DNA of 64,000 bases from Synaphobranchus kaupii (Eukaryota; Chordata; Actinopteri; Anguilliformes; Synaphobranchidae). Made by a program: the position numbers and the translations under genes. Below, piece by piece: positions 9,853-20,132 of the stretch. Location: NCBI GenBank assembly GCA_029718625.1, contig CM056387.1, positions 32,868,105 through 32,932,104 of the forward strand, written 5' to 3'. The notes below the pieces were generated by a model. It was given only the letters and a program-made list of their open reading frames with translations. It was not told the origin of the DNA and made no database searches. The stretch's first letter is position 1. Each line of letters opens with the position of its first letter.

Positions 9853-10932
9853 ATGGCTCCTTCAGAATCCCAGCTGCTGATCTGGAAACTGCAGAAGAGA
9901 TTGCCAAATTTGAATTTCAATCAACTACAGAGTGTGGCACGTGAAATCGGTAAAGAACAAGTGGAAAAGACAGTAGATGCATCCACATTGACTGAACCTG
10001 AACTGTTTGATGTAATTGTCGATTTCATAAGGAGTGAGGAGCTCAAGAAGCTGGAAGATGAAGGCATGTCTTGTCTGATGCTTCTTCATGATCTGATCGA
10101 GGATTTGTTGACTGCCACGAACACTGCTCACACCGGGTCGGGAGACGAAGATGGTTTCCAGCGTGATAAATCTTCAACCACAACTAAATCGACTAATGGC
10201 AGCGATGTTGACGAGGCACCATCACCTCCAGAAACGGTCGTCCCAACCAAGACTACTACTCCAGTCAGAGACTCTGTGAGAGGTGATAGAGTCAGCACAT
10301 CTTCATGTGTTTCTGATCAGGTGGTAAGGCTTACCGATGTAGCAGGTTTGTTACCTCGTAGGGAGTTTAAGATCCATGGCGGTCAACTATCTGATTCTGG
10401 GTCTGAAATACCTTACAACAGTATCTGCAAACAAATAGATGAAGGTCTTAAGGAAGGTTTCGGTGAGTCTGAGATTATCAGAACAGTGATAAAAGTAACC
10501 AAACCAGGTAACTTCAGAGAAATGCTAACTAACAAGGATGACCTCACGGTAGATGAGTTAAAACGGTTTCTCAGGTCTCACATCAGAGAGAAAAGCAGCA
10601 CAGAACTCTTTCATGAGTTGAGTAATGCTAAACAGCAGGATAAAGAGGCCCCACAGCAGTTTATGTATCGGATCATGGGTCTCAAACAGCGTCTTCTCTC
10701 AGCCTCACAACAAAGTGATACTGAATTCAGTTATGACAAAAGGCTGGTACAGGGTACATTTCTCCATACACTTTACCAAGGTTTAAGTGATGGAAATAGG
10801 CACATAAGGAGTGAGCTTAAACCTTACCTCAGAGACTTACAGGTGACTGATGATTTTTTGTTGGAGCGAATCACTAAGTCAGCTAGTGAGGAGGCGGACC
10901 GACTTAAACACTTAAATGCCTTGGTACTGTGA
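9853..10932 (+). CDS. Ty3/Gypsy gag, matrix/capsid part
   Basis: A 359-residue frame beginning 132 bp after the LTR. The N-terminal part is helical and Leu-rich (LLIWKLQKRLPNLN). A low-complexity Ser/Thr region spans about residues 95-165. The rest looks like the capsid fold of Gypsy/PNMA/ARC-type Gag proteins, with ELKRFLRSHIREKSS and PQQFMYRIMGLKQRLL. It would form the cytoplasmic particle. It ends at TGA 10930-10932 before the zinc knuckle, which continues in the -1 phase. That break is probably a small indel, since I found no canonical slippery site there. Confidence 0.8.
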   Translation: MAPSESQLLIWKLQKRLPNLNFNQLQSVAREIGKEQVEKTVDASTLTEPELFDVIVDFIRSEELKKLEDEGMSCLMLLHDLIEDLLTATNTAHTGSGDEDGFQRDKSSTTTKSTNGSDVDEAPSPPETVVPTKTTTPVRDSVRGDRVSTSSCVSDQVVRLTDVAGLLPRREFKIHGGQLSDSGSEIPYNSICKQIDEGLKEGFGESEIIRTVIKVTKPGNFREMLTNKDDLTVDELKRFLRSHIREKSSTELFHELSNAKQQDKEAPQQFMYRIMGLKQRLLSASQQSDTEFSYDKRLVQGTFLHTLYQGLSDGNRHIRSELKPYLRDLQVTDDFLLERITKSASEEADRLKHLNALVL

Positions 10933-11324
10933 CTAAATCCAAATCAGTGACTGCTAGCTCAGCTCAGCAGGGTGACAACCGACCAGTTGACCAGACAAAG
11001 CTGACTGATTTTAACCGTGACATACAGGCTAATCAGACTGCTATCATGGAATTGACTGCGCAGGTGTCTACATTGACAAAACACCTGAGTAAACTTACCA
11101 CAAAAGCAGACAGTGACACTCCCCAAGATGTTCGACAGCCCCAGATAAGTACCCAGACTGGGGGGACTGATAACAAAGGCCGTTGTCCTCAATGTGTGCA
11201 ACAGGGAAATATGTCATGCTCTCACTGCTTCCGCTGTGGCCAGGCGGGACATCGAGCTGTCGGCTGCCTGAAGAGACAGTGGTCGGGAAACGGAGTGCAG
11301 TCACTGGAGAGGGGCGGCCGGTGA
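10929..11324 (+). CDS. Ty3/Gypsy gag, nucleocapsid part
   Basis: Continuation of Gag in another phase, opening at a GTG with no credible start of its own. It has a coiled-coil-like stretch (NQTAIMELTAQVSTLTKHLSK) and a zinc knuckle C-X2-C-X4-H-X4-C (CFRCGQAGHRAVGC) that binds RNA. It ends at TGA 11322-11324. The pol frame overlaps it in the -1 phase, and an in-phase slippery heptamer GGGAAAC with a hairpin lies in the overlap (11285-11327). Confidence 0.8.
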   Translation: MTKSKSVTASSAQQGDNRPVDQTKLTDFNRDIQANQTAIMELTAQVSTLTKHLSKLTTKADSDTPQDVRQPQISTQTGGTDNKGRCPQCVQQGNMSCSHCFRCGQAGHRAVGCLKRQWSGNGVQSLERGGR

Positions 11325-12727
11325 CTGAGAGAACTGCAACGTCCCCAGTAAAAGTCAACTCTATTCAAATGGAGAAACCCGTTACAGTGAATGCTCAGCC
11401 TAAAACAAGGAAAAAACGTGTGGCACAACTCATTGGCAAAAGATGCCTGGTTTCCTGTGCCATCAACAGGGTTCCAGTGCAGATGATCTTTGACTCAGGA
11501 GCCCAGGTAACAATCGTTGGGAGAGACTGGGTAGGGAAGGAGTTACCCAATGTCAAGATCCAACCCCTTGAGACTTTGCTCGCTGACTTAGAGGTCACTG
11601 CAGCTAATGGTACCGAGGTGCCATTTGATGGCTGGATAGATGTAACACTAGAGATAGTGAGTGAGAACCATGGAAATGTAGCAGTGCATGTTCCCATGTT
11701 AGTAGGCCGAAGTTGTGTCAGTTTTCCACTATTGGGGTCAAATGTAATTGCAGAGATAATCAAGGGGAATGGGCAGACAGAGGGCATGGATATCAACTCG
11801 CTGCTAAAGGAAGCTTTAAGTGTTAGTGAGAATACAGTTGAGGCCATAGTGTCTATTCTCAGTGCAACTGTATCAGATGAAGAAGCTCCTCAGTATGATG
11901 TCAGGGTAGGGAAGAAAGGGCTTACCATCTCCGCAGGTCAGATAGGTGAGGTGAGGTGCAGAGTGAGAGCCTGGCCAGAAGGGGGGGCAATGTTGTATGA
12001 GCCAACTATAGATAACCACTGCCTAGAAGGTTTAGAGCTGTTCTCTGCTCTTGTGGATGTCCCCAATGGTTCATCCAAAGTGGTCAAGATCCCCATCCAA
12101 AATGTTACCAAACATGATATCTTTCTCTCTGGGAGAACAGTACTTGGCACTCTTCAGGAAGTTGCTGATGTGAAGCCGCTCACCTGCCCTCTACAAAAGG
12201 ATGCACCAGTCAACCCTTCCATGAAGGCTGAAACCTGTTCTACTCAAGTAGGCCCTGAAAACCAAAGCCAACAGGTAAATGACAAACAAAATCCGTCAGT
12301 AAATGAGAAATGGCACCCACCCGTTGAGTTGTCACACTTAGGGGAAAAGGAGCAGGAAACAATAAGAAAAATGCTGTACGAGGAGTCAGATGTTTTTGCC
12401 AAAGACGATGGTGATATCGGCTGCATAAAAAATCTGAAACTCAAAATCAGTCTAAAAGATGAAGTACCTGTACAAAAGTGTTACAATGCCATCCCAAAGC
12501 CTTTATACAAAGAAGTAAAAGAATATGTACAGAATCTACTGAATCAGGGATGGATAAAGAAGTCCAAATCGCCGTATTCGTCTCCTGTGGTGTGCGTGCG
12601 AAAAAAAGACCGCAGTCTACGGTTGTGTGTCGACTTCAGAGAGCTCAATCGGAAAACCATCGCTGACCGTGTCGTGGAAATTTATGTAAATACCACCGAG
12701 TGTCAAACAGAAAGAGTCTCCAGATAA
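11183..12727 (+). CDS. Ty3/Gypsy protease and N-terminal RT, interrupted
   Basis: Pol begins in the -1 phase relative to nucleocapsid; the first ~35 residues of the open frame overlap gag and are probably not translated as such. The aspartic protease active site DSGAQVT is near residue 103. After a linker, the RT begins (KEVKEYVQNLLNQGWIKKS, SPVVCVRKKDRSLRLCVDFRELN). The real protein reading is lost at 12670, where a solo LTR is inserted; the last ~19 residues before the stop at 12727 are LTR-encoded. The inserted length (967 bp plus 4 bp duplication) accounts exactly for the phase change to the downstream RT part. Confidence 0.88.
   Translation: MSSMCATGKYVMLSLLPLWPGGTSSCRLPEETVVGKRSAVTGEGRPVTERTATSPVKVNSIQMEKPVTVNAQPKTRKKRVAQLIGKRCLVSCAINRVPVQMIFDSGAQVTIVGRDWVGKELPNVKIQPLETLLADLEVTAANGTEVPFDGWIDVTLEIVSENHGNVAVHVPMLVGRSCVSFPLLGSNVIAEIIKGNGQTEGMDINSLLKEALSVSENTVEAIVSILSATVSDEEAPQYDVRVGKKGLTISAGQIGEVRCRVRAWPEGGAMLYEPTIDNHCLEGLELFSALVDVPNGSSKVVKIPIQNVTKHDIFLSGRTVLGTLQEVADVKPLTCPLQKDAPVNPSMKAETCSTQVGPENQSQQVNDKQNPSVNEKWHPPVELSHLGEKEQETIRKMLYEESDVFAKDDGDIGCIKNLKLKISLKDEVPVQKCYNAIPKPLYKEVKEYVQNLLNQGWIKKSKSPYSSPVVCVRKKDRSLRLCVDFRELNRKTIADRVVEIYVNTTECQTERVSR
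11285..11327 (+). promoter_or_regulatory. Probable -1 ribosomal frameshift signal (gag to pol)
   Basis: The slippery heptamer G GGA AAC (11285-11291) is in the nucleocapsid phase. After a 6-base spacer comes a 10-bp stem (11298-11307 with 11318-11327, one G-U pair) with a 10-base loop. The gag stop is inside the 3' arm. A -1 slip enters exactly the protease/RT phase. Confidence 0.85.
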
Positions 12728-13636
12728 CAATCCAGCACAACAAGTTAAGAGTATTCCTTAAGACTTTATTATTCTTGCAAGTCAAACAAAGAATGGGGCT
12801 AGAGTGCTTACCAGCTCTCTTCCCAAAGTCAGAAGGACAAACATGTCCCTTTTTATATCATCCTACACAATATGTAGCAGTCATTACATCATCTTACACA
12901 GTATGTCATTAATCATCCTACACAATATGTAGCAGTCATAAACAATCCATACATGACAGTTAGTTGTCTCGAGTCCAATTATCTGAGCACCCTTAATTTC
13001 AACACAATGATGACACTGGGCCAAAAATGCCAACATAACCCTTGATGGACCATGAGACATCCTCTGTTTTGTTGGCCTTAGCAGTTTTGCAGAACTGCCT
13101 GTGCATCTGGGTATTCCGCAGATCGCATATCATTCTCACACCTGGTCGTTCAGACTTTACTCCCCTCCTTCTATCGCCTAGATGCATTCTCAGGAAGTCG
13201 TCTCCTTCCTGCCTTTGGTCTCAAGTTTACTCATCAGTGAACGCTGCAATTCTGGCACAAAGAACAGGCCCTCCCCAGGATTTCCTCTCATGGGAGGCTG
13301 ACCACATTCAGGCACACTTGCTCAAGGACAGGCACATGTTCTTAAGGACAGGCACATGTCTTTAAGGACAGGCACATACTGAAATGATGAGGTATACATT
13401 CCCTCACAGGGCAAACAGTTACAGTTATACATTTTCAAAAGCTACAAAGCATGCATATACATGTGTACTGATATATTTCATAATACATTTGTATACAGTT
13501 GTATTAATACATTTCCAATAATACATTCGTACTGATACAGTTGTACTGATACATTTCCAATAATAATACCTTTAATATTGTCTTTAATATTGCTGTTCAA
13601 GCTTATAAACCATCAGAGACAAAATCTCCTTTCACA
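12670..13636 (-). mobile_element. Solo LTR inserted in Gypsy RT
   Basis: A 967-bp insert beginning TGTCGTGG and ending TTTCACA on the plus strand, flanked by a 4-bp duplication ACCG (12666-12669 and 13637-13640). A reversed AATAAA (near 12763) and a reversed TATA-like sequence (near 13600) suggest minus orientation. No internal retroviral genes remain, so it is a solo LTR. It splits RT between NRKTIADR and [11 protein letters not shown]. The family is uncertain. Confidence 0.8.
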
Positions 13637-13647
13637 ACCGACACCCC

Positions 13648-15708
13648 TTGCCACGTATCCAACTGCTGGATAACCTCGGAGGCTACACTTGGTTTTCGAT
13701 CCTTGACCAAGGTAGCGCTTACCACCAGGGCTTCGTGGATGCGAGTTCACAACACGTCACCGCATTCAACACTCCGTGGGGTTTTTATGAGTGGGTCCGT
13801 CTCCCATTCGGCCTCACAAATGCTCCTGCAGCATTTCAAAGATGCATGGAGGGGGTTTTGGAAGGTTTGAGGGATGAGTGTTGTTCTCCCTATTTAGATG
13901 ATGTTCTGTGCTACTCAACAACTTTTGATGGACATATACAATCACTACGACAGGTGTTTGGACGAATGAGAGAAAATGGTATCAAACTGCGGCCAAAGAA
14001 GTGTGAACTTTTTAAACAGCAAGTGAGATACATAGGTCGTGTAGTGTCAAATGAAGGAATCCAAATAGACCCCAAAGACTTGGAGGCAGTAGTACAGCTG
14101 AAAGAGAGAGAGCCCAAAACAGTGGGGGAAGTTAGAGCTTTAATAGGGTTCTTAAGCTACTACCGCTCTTATATCCAGGACTTTGCTAGGCTAGCCAGAC
14201 CCCTTTTTGAGCTTGCACAGGGTCAGAATGAATCCAACCAAACAGTTCGATACCCGGCTACAAAGGGCAGAGGCCGACCTGCTACCAAGGGCCGAGGCCA
14301 AACTACAAACAATGGTCAACTGCCATCTAAAACACCGGTTCAGTGGACTACTGAGCACAGTCAGGTCATCTCCGGATTTGTGGACATGTTAACCAGCTCG
14401 CCTATACTAGGCTACCCTGACTGTGATTTGCCGTTTATTCTGCACACCGATGCCTCAAACGAAGGCCTGGGGGCTGTCCTTTATCAACAACAGGAAGGTA
14501 AACTACGTGTCATAGCATATGGCTCCAGAGCACTCACTCCAGCCGAAAAAAATTATCACTTACACTCGGGTAAGTTGGAGTTTCTCGCGCTGAAGTGGGC
14601 GATCAGTGAAAAATTCAGAGACTATCTTTACTATGCCCCTACCTTCACAGTATATACTGACAACAACCCGCTGACGTATATACTGAGTACGGCAAAGCTC
14701 AACGCAGTGGGTCACCGCTGGGTTGGCGAGTTGGCTGACTTCCATTTTGACATTAAGTACAGGCCAGGGAAGATGAATGCCGACGCGGACACACTGTCAC
14801 GTTATCCCATCAAGTTCCAGGAGCACATCGGCGAGTACACAGAAACAGTGCCCACAGATGTAGTGACAGCTATCTGGCAGGGAGACGAAGTGGTGGAAAA
14901 AGGGGATGTGCCATGGGCCGCAGCATTGGTCCTCACCTCAACACCTGATGACTCACCATCTAGTACTGTACCTGTTTTCACTCCAGAGGACATCCGAAAT
15001 GCTCAAAAAAATGATTCTTCGATCAACGAGGTCATAACACTGAAAAAGAGAGGATGGATCCCAAACGACAAGGATAAAAGACAAATGTCACGCGAGACCA
15101 GGAGACTAGTACATGAATGGACTAAACTAAAATTAGACAAGGGAATTCTGTACAGATATGCTGCCCAGAGGAAGCAGCTGGTTCTCCCTACCGAACTGAA
15201 ATCAATGGTGCTTAAGAATTTGCATGATGATATGGGACATGTTGGTGCTGACAAAGTAATTCACCTGGCAAGAGAGAGATTCTTTTGGCCTTTTATGCAG
15301 AAGGAAATAGAGGATTACGTGATTAGAAGGTGCGCTTGCATTAAGCAGAAGCGGCCTTGTGTCCCGAACAAAGCACCCATGGGCTCAATAACTTCCAGTG
15401 CTCCATTCGAGGTTGTCTCAGTTGATTACCTCCACCTTGAGCGAAGCAAAGGAGGGTATGAATACCTACTTGTCTTGGTTGATCATTTTACCCGCTTCGC
15501 CCAAGCGTACCCCACCAAGAATAAGTCAGGGAAGACAGCGGCAGAGAAAATATTCCAGGATTTCATCCCCAGGTTCGGTTACCCTGAAAAATTGCACCAC
15601 GATCAGGGGCGGGAATTTGAGAATGCACTGTTTCAGAGACTCCAACAACTGGCTGGCACTCTCGCACCACACCATACCACCCGCAGGGGAATCCGGTTGA
15701 GAGACTGA
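13648..15708 (+). CDS. Ty3/Gypsy RT, RNase H and integrase N-terminal part
   Basis: Pol resumes after the solo LTR. RT shows [16 protein letters not shown] and the catalytic YLDD near residue 81. RNase H has [15 protein letters not shown] near 265, [11 protein letters not shown] and YTDNNPL near 336. Integrase follows with an HHCC zinc domain ([14 protein letters not shown]...[10 protein letters not shown], about 525-572) and the first two catalytic Asp residues (VSVDYLHL near 592, [11 protein letters not shown] near 651). A one-base frame break near 15675 ends the frame just before the catalytic Glu region (NPVERLNR), which continues in the next phase. Confidence 0.92.
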   Translation: MPRIQLLDNLGGYTWFSILDQGSAYHQGFVDASSQHVTAFNTPWGFYEWVRLPFGLTNAPAAFQRCMEGVLEGLRDECCSPYLDDVLCYSTTFDGHIQSLRQVFGRMRENGIKLRPKKCELFKQQVRYIGRVVSNEGIQIDPKDLEAVVQLKEREPKTVGEVRALIGFLSYYRSYIQDFARLARPLFELAQGQNESNQTVRYPATKGRGRPATKGRGQTTNNGQLPSKTPVQWTTEHSQVISGFVDMLTSSPILGYPDCDLPFILHTDASNEGLGAVLYQQQEGKLRVIAYGSRALTPAEKNYHLHSGKLEFLALKWAISEKFRDYLYYAPTFTVYTDNNPLTYILSTAKLNAVGHRWVGELADFHFDIKYRPGKMNADADTLSRYPIKFQEHIGEYTETVPTDVVTAIWQGDEVVEKGDVPWAAALVLTSTPDDSPSSTVPVFTPEDIRNAQKNDSSINEVITLKKRGWIPNDKDKRQMSRETRRLVHEWTKLKLDKGILYRYAAQRKQLVLPTELKSMVLKNLHDDMGHVGADKVIHLARERFFWPFMQKEIEDYVIRRCACIKQKRPCVPNKAPMGSITSSAPFEVVSVDYLHLERSKGGYEYLLVLVDHFTRFAQAYPTKNKSGKTAAEKIFQDFIPRFGYPEKLHHDQGREFENALFQRLQQLAGTLAPHHTTRRGIRLRD

Positions 15709-15725
15709 ACAGAACACTGCTCCAG

Positions 15726-16898
15726 ATGCTTCGAACTCTACAGGAAGAGAAAAAGTCTGATTGGAAAGAACATCTACCTCACATGGTGCATGCGTACAAT
15801 TGCACTACCCATGAAGCTACGGGGTACTCACCATTCTTTCTCTTATATGGAAGAACCCCACGCTTGCCAATCGACTTACTCTTTGACCTGAAACCCGAAC
15901 AAGAGACTCCAGACAGACAAATGTTTGTACAAAAATGGGCAAGTAGGATGCGGGAGGCGTACCAAATTGCCTCAGAAAATAGTCAAAAATCATCAGCAAA
16001 GGGGAAAAGGCAATATGACAAAGGTGTAAAAGGTGCCACACTCCAACCAGGTGACAGAGTGCTTGTGCGGAACCTCTCTGAAAGAGGTGGCCCCGGCAAA
16101 CTCCGTGCCTATTGGGAGGACAGGGTCCACCGTGTCATTGAGAGAATCGGTGAAGGGCCTGTGTATAAAGTACAAGCTGAGGTTGGAAACAAAGTCATCC
16201 GGGTGCTCCATCGAAACCTCTTGCTGCCAGTGAATGCCTTACCGTTGGAAGAGACTGGAATGGAACCTAAAAAAAGGAAACTAACAAAACCGAGAACTAA
16301 CAACAGTGAGATGTCAGGGCATGACTCTGAACCGGATGAAGAAGAGGACTCGTATAGCCCCCGGCCCATACCGGTGTATAGGATGACTCCTATGAGACCT
16401 CATACTACTCACTCAGAGCCACAGCGCTCGCTGAATCCCTCCGCTCATGAGTTCCAACCAGTGAGAAATGTACCAGCCGACAAAGAACCAGTTACCGAAC
16501 AAGAACAAGCTCACATCCCAGTACAGCAAGAGCAAGTGGCAGAGCCAGAACCAGCTCACATGCCAGCACATCAACAAGCACCAACAGTTTTACAAAGTGT
16601 GGATGGTGCAGAAACATATCAGGACGTAAATGATGTCCAACAGGAACACTGTGAAGTGGAAGAGGAGACTGAACCAGAGCCACCAGGTGAACAGACTGTA
16701 AGGCGATCCTCACGTGAACCACGGCCCAGGGGAATGTTCACTTATAACAGTTTAGGACAACCTTCATATCAGCCTTTCATGCCTGGAGTTAACTCTGTAT
16801 TCCAGTGTGTACCCTACCTCATGTCAAGTACGGGAATGCCAAGACTAGTCTTCCCGGACACTAACTATGTGCCAAGACCAGTAGTCTGGACTTACTAG
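15726..16898 (+). CDS. Ty3/Gypsy integrase C-terminal part
   Basis: A 390-residue frame continuing integrase after the frame break. The first residues belong to the end of the catalytic core ([31 protein letters not shown]), followed by the basic C-terminal domain ([23 protein letters not shown]...[17 protein letters not shown]). The last ~190 residues are a Pro/Glu/Gln-rich tail with [17 protein letters not shown] repeats and no recognised chromodomain. The open frame's ATG is internal and not a real start. Confidence 0.88.
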   Translation: MLRTLQEEKKSDWKEHLPHMVHAYNCTTHEATGYSPFFLLYGRTPRLPIDLLFDLKPEQETPDRQMFVQKWASRMREAYQIASENSQKSSAKGKRQYDKGVKGATLQPGDRVLVRNLSERGGPGKLRAYWEDRVHRVIERIGEGPVYKVQAEVGNKVIRVLHRNLLLPVNALPLEETGMEPKKRKLTKPRTNNSEMSGHDSEPDEEEDSYSPRPIPVYRMTPMRPHTTHSEPQRSLNPSAHEFQPVRNVPADKEPVTEQEQAHIPVQQEQVAEPEPAHMPAHQQAPTVLQSVDGAETYQDVNDVQQEHCEVEEETEPEPPGEQTVRRSSREPRPRGMFTYNSLGQPSYQPFMPGVNSVFQCVPYLMSSTGMPRLVFPDTNYVPRPVVWTY

Positions 16899-17038
16899 AC
16901 TGAGTACTGAACTTGATTCATAATGGCCAGGACACTTAACATACTGTTTATGCAGTAATGACTCTTCTGAAACTTTTCTTAAACTCGTGACTGTGAGATG
17001 ACTTGTTATTGTAGCTCTAGATGTCAGGAGACATCTTT

Positions 17039-17053
17039 AAAAGTAGGGGAGAG
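17039..17053 (+). promoter_or_regulatory. Polypurine tract
   Basis: AAAAGTAGGGGAGAG lies directly before the 3' LTR. It is the expected plus-strand DNA primer of the Gypsy element. Confidence 0.8.
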
Positions 17054-18329
17054 TGTAGAGGGTGGGAAAATAGCCTCTATTTGAAGAAAAATAATAAAAA
17101 AACTAACACCCCCTTATTTTTTTATTTGAATAACCAGCTACTTTATAAGTTAGCCTCTCCATATAGTCTCTGTAATAATAGAGTTTATTTCAATGTTGTT
17201 GTTACTCCTTGGCAGCAGGTGTCGCTGTAATACCAGGTCCAGTAAGAAACTCCGTGTTGATCACGTCGAGCGCAGAATAAACATGGCGTTCGAGTTGATC
17301 GCACACTGACAATTATCGTCTGTTTCTTACTGCTCCGCAGGTATGTAAAATGTGGTATAAAACAATTTAGAGTGGGTTCACATACTACCTAAATGTTAGC
17401 TAAGCATTTGGCCAGGCTTGTAGGTGATACAAAATGCGCAAAGACCGAGTTTGGACTTTGTTTGGCGTCGAGTGTATTTTCGCGATAGCGTGAGCAACTT
17501 AGCCTCTATTGTTTTTACTGCTGTGTTAGCTAGAAATGACTAAGGTGAAACAGTGAATGGAAAAGTCTAGCTACCTGGTTGTTTTATTCACTTTCTGAAG
17601 ATAACAATATTTATATAACAACAGGAGAGTAACAATCACACAGTGTGAGGGAAAAGTATTTAGTTGAGTCATGAATTATTCTGTCAGTGAAATGAATGTG
17701 AATTGGTGATAGCTTGTGGTGCTGTAATTCCAATAATGGCCACCACCAGGTTAACCTCTATTGGATAATGTAAATGGACTGAAGTGGTTTTAGAGAGAAG
17801 GGAAATATAGGTAAAGATGTTTTATTGTCATTTAATTGTTTTGTTTATTAATTTCAATGCATTTGACATGGCAGTTATGCAATTTAGTTGTTTTCTTTCA
17901 TTATTTTAATGCATTTGACATTGCAGTTATGCAATTAAACTGTTTTCCTCATTATTTTAATGAATTTTACATTAAAATAATACAGTAGTCTTACACTTAA
18001 GGTAATTATTAGTGCCAAGATACTAGTTGTTGAAACAACTTATGTACAGTCAGAAAAGTAAACCATATTGTTAAAAGTGAAAGTAAGTTTGAACGTAAAG
18101 GGAGATGTACACTAAATGTGACTGAACTATGACAGTACAGAAGACAGCATCTGTTGAAGGGCATGTACTGTATGTTATGTTGATTACGTCAAGCGCAGAA
18201 TAAACATGGCGTTCGAGTTGATCGCACACTGACAATTATCGTCTGTTTCTTACTGCTCCGCAGTACATCCAGGACTGCGTAGCGAATTAGCTACTGGCCC
18301 AGGCACCCCTAGGTCTGAGGCCGGTAACA
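17054..18329 (+). repeat. 3' LTR of the Ty3/Gypsy element
   Basis: An uninterrupted 1276-bp LTR, TG...CA, nearly identical to the 5' LTR. It holds two copies of a ~85-bp segment (near 17255-17339 and 18180-18263) with AATAAA in each. Confidence 0.95.
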
Positions 18330-18528
18330 CAATCACACCCTTAGGCAGGTTACTAACCTTGTGTGAATGCACAAAAGCATTCAGCATGATTCAGGAAGGT
18401 TTTTTCACATACAGAATATGTTTACTGACATGGCTGAGAGATCCTAGTTCAGTTTCAGTGAGTTCACATCCTGCCTCTGAGCTTGAACTCCTTTATGAAG
18501 CAGCTTTAATGCAGAAGTGAAGCTCAGA
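18330..18528. repeat. SINE 3' part and V3 flank
   Basis: It begins with the continuation of the SINE split by the Gypsy element ('caatcacacccttaggcaggtta'), then the V3 3' flank, which matches 27525-27718 before V5. No gene seen. Confidence 0.6.
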
Positions 18529-18556
18529 GGTTTTTGTCATGGTGTGAATCACTGTG
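18529..18556 (-). promoter_or_regulatory. V3 recombination signal, 12-bp spacer
   Basis: Minus strand: heptamer CACAGTG (18550-18556), 12-bp spacer, nonamer ACAAAAACC (18529-18537). Confidence 0.95.
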
Positions 18557-19010
18557 ATACAAACTCTTTAGCAGAGTTATCCCCTGTTTTACAGTAATAC
18601 ACTGCTGAGTCTCTTGCCTCCACATTGCTAATTATTAACTGACAGTCAGAATTAGTCTGACACACAGAAGTGAAGTGACTGGAGGAGAATCCAGCTCCAT
18701 ATGTGGGAGAGCTGAGATTGCGGTGGAAATACAGCACAAACTGAGGAGCACTGCCTGGAACCTGCTTGTACCATTGAGCAGGGAAATCAGTCACAGTCCC
18801 GAGGTTACAGTCCATAGTGGCCGTATCTCCTTTACTCACTGGCAGAACAGGAGGCTTCTGTGTCACCACTGTCACTCCACTCACACCTGGGAAATAAGAG
18901 GTTGTTCACAGTTGCATGATTAATACATGTACAAAATTTCAAATGAAATGGGTGAGTAGTGGATTCTTACATGAGAGCACAGTGATGAGAGTGCAGAGTG
19001 TCCCCAGCAT
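18557..19010 (-). CDS. IgL variable segment V3, intact
   Basis: Light-chain V gene with leader exon 18971-19010 and V exon 18557-18886, both with good splice signals. The frame is open through TMDC, WYKQVPGSAPQFVL and SAVYYC, ending KTGDNSAKEFV. The CDR3 'TGD' differs from 'TWD' in all other V copies that reach CDR3, and framework 3 has EARDSAVYYC instead of EAGDSAVYYC. Both are single-codon changes that leave the frame open. It sits about 3 kb downstream of the C exon on the same strand. Recombination with the J at 23.5 kb would excise V3, C and J and leave a signal joint in the chromosome. The promoter boxes are at 19101-19155. Confidence 0.9.
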
Positions 19011-19592
19011 GTTGTCAGTGTGTGGTGTGAACGGCCCTTACTGTCCAGCTGAGAGATGAGCAGGTTGGAGTGTGAGGAGAGGAGAGGCTGCAGGACCCAG
19101 CTATAAGCGGCCGGTCAGGGAGATGGAGAGGGAGGAGCTTCTGTAATCAGCCAATCATAGTTTCCCAGCAGAAGGGTTCATCCAATAAGCTGCTCTGAGC
19201 AAACTTCCTAAAACAAATCTAATTGGAGATAAGGCCTCACCACAACTGTGAATCAAGTTGCTGATATGTTATTCAATCAATGTGTGAACATACTGTAGCC
19301 TTAGTATGAACCTCAGGTGATATGAGATATAGACATTCTGTATCTATGTTTGTTCATGTCATTTAATAAGGACATTAATCAGATCTATCCCTTTAGTTAT
19401 TAAGTAATATGTGCTAATGTCAGCACTTAAACATCAGCATTGTATGTGATAAGTAGTGAGGCCTTTGTGTTCCCTGGGTAATGGAAGCTTTCATCAGTGA
19501 ATGTGCTTTACAACATTGTAGGCACACAGAGATTATGTACTGGATTTGTAGATCATTGAGCAAGATACACACATGTAGATCATTGAGCAAGA

Positions 19593-20132
19593 TACACACA
19601 TGGCCAAAAGTATATGGACACCTGCTCTTCCAACATCTTGTTCAAAAATCATGGGCATTAATATGGAGTTGGTCAGCCCTTTGCTGCTCCTCCACTCTCC
19701 TGGGAAGGCTTTCCACTAGATGTTAGAACATTTCTGTGAGGATTTGCTTCCATTCAGCCAGAAGAGCATTAGTGAGGTTGGGTACTGATGTTGGGTGATT
19801 AGGCCTTGCTCACAGTTGGCTTTCCAATCAATCCCAAAGGTGTTCAGTGGGGTTGAGGTCAGGGCTCTGTGTAGGCCAGTCAATTTATTCCACACCTATC
19901 TCGACAAACCATTTCTGTATGGACCTTGCTTTGTATACAGGGGCATTGTCATGCTGGGACAGGAAAGGACCTTTCCCAAACTTTTGCCACAAAGTTGGAA
20001 GCACAGAATTGTCTAGAATGTCACTGTATACTTTAGCATTAAGATTTGCCTTCACTGAAAGGGGCCTAGCCCAAACCGTGTAAAACAGCCCAAAACTAAG
20101 GGTTGTCCGGATACTTTTGGCTACAAAGTGTA
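19593..20132 (-). mobile_element. Tc1/mariner-type transposon remnant
   Basis: It is bounded by short inverted ends sharing GCCAAAAGTAT (left about 19602, right about 20110-20121), with TA at both outer edges. The interior resembles common fish Tc1-like sequence in reverse (cues 'caaaggtgttcagtggggttgaggtcagggctctgtg' and 'ggggcattgtcatgctggga'). About 540 bp, no intact transposase. A ~30-bp direct repeat 'agatcattgagcaagatacacacat' precedes it. Confidence 0.75.

Larger units (their letters stand above)
4499..18329 (+). mobile_element. Ty3/Gypsy LTR retrotransposon with nested insertions
   Basis: A whole element bounded by TG...CA LTRs and a 4-bp target duplication CAAT (4495-4498 and 18330-18333). 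In order: 5' LTR (split by a LINE), tRNA-Pro-like primer site, gag capsid, nucleocapsid, protease, RT (split by a solo LTR), RNase H, integrase, polypurine tract, 3' LTR. Pol order RT-RNaseH-IN identifies Ty3/Gypsy. The two LTRs differ at only about three places that I noticed, so the insertion is young. It interrupts a SINE whose uninterrupted paralogue is at about 27445-27560. Lesions: two insertions, one frame break late in gag and one in integrase. Confidence 0.93.

Noticed and set aside
9678..9920. Minus-strand open frames within the Gypsy and LINE regions (for example 9678-9920, 6494-6916)
   Set aside because: Shadows of real coding frames on the other strand; no recognisable domains.
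10890..10932. A second programmed frameshift in gag
   Set aside because: The phase changes by -1, but no X XXY YYZ heptamer is in phase before the stop (only CTTAAAC- and TTAAATG-like sequence). A small indel is more likely.
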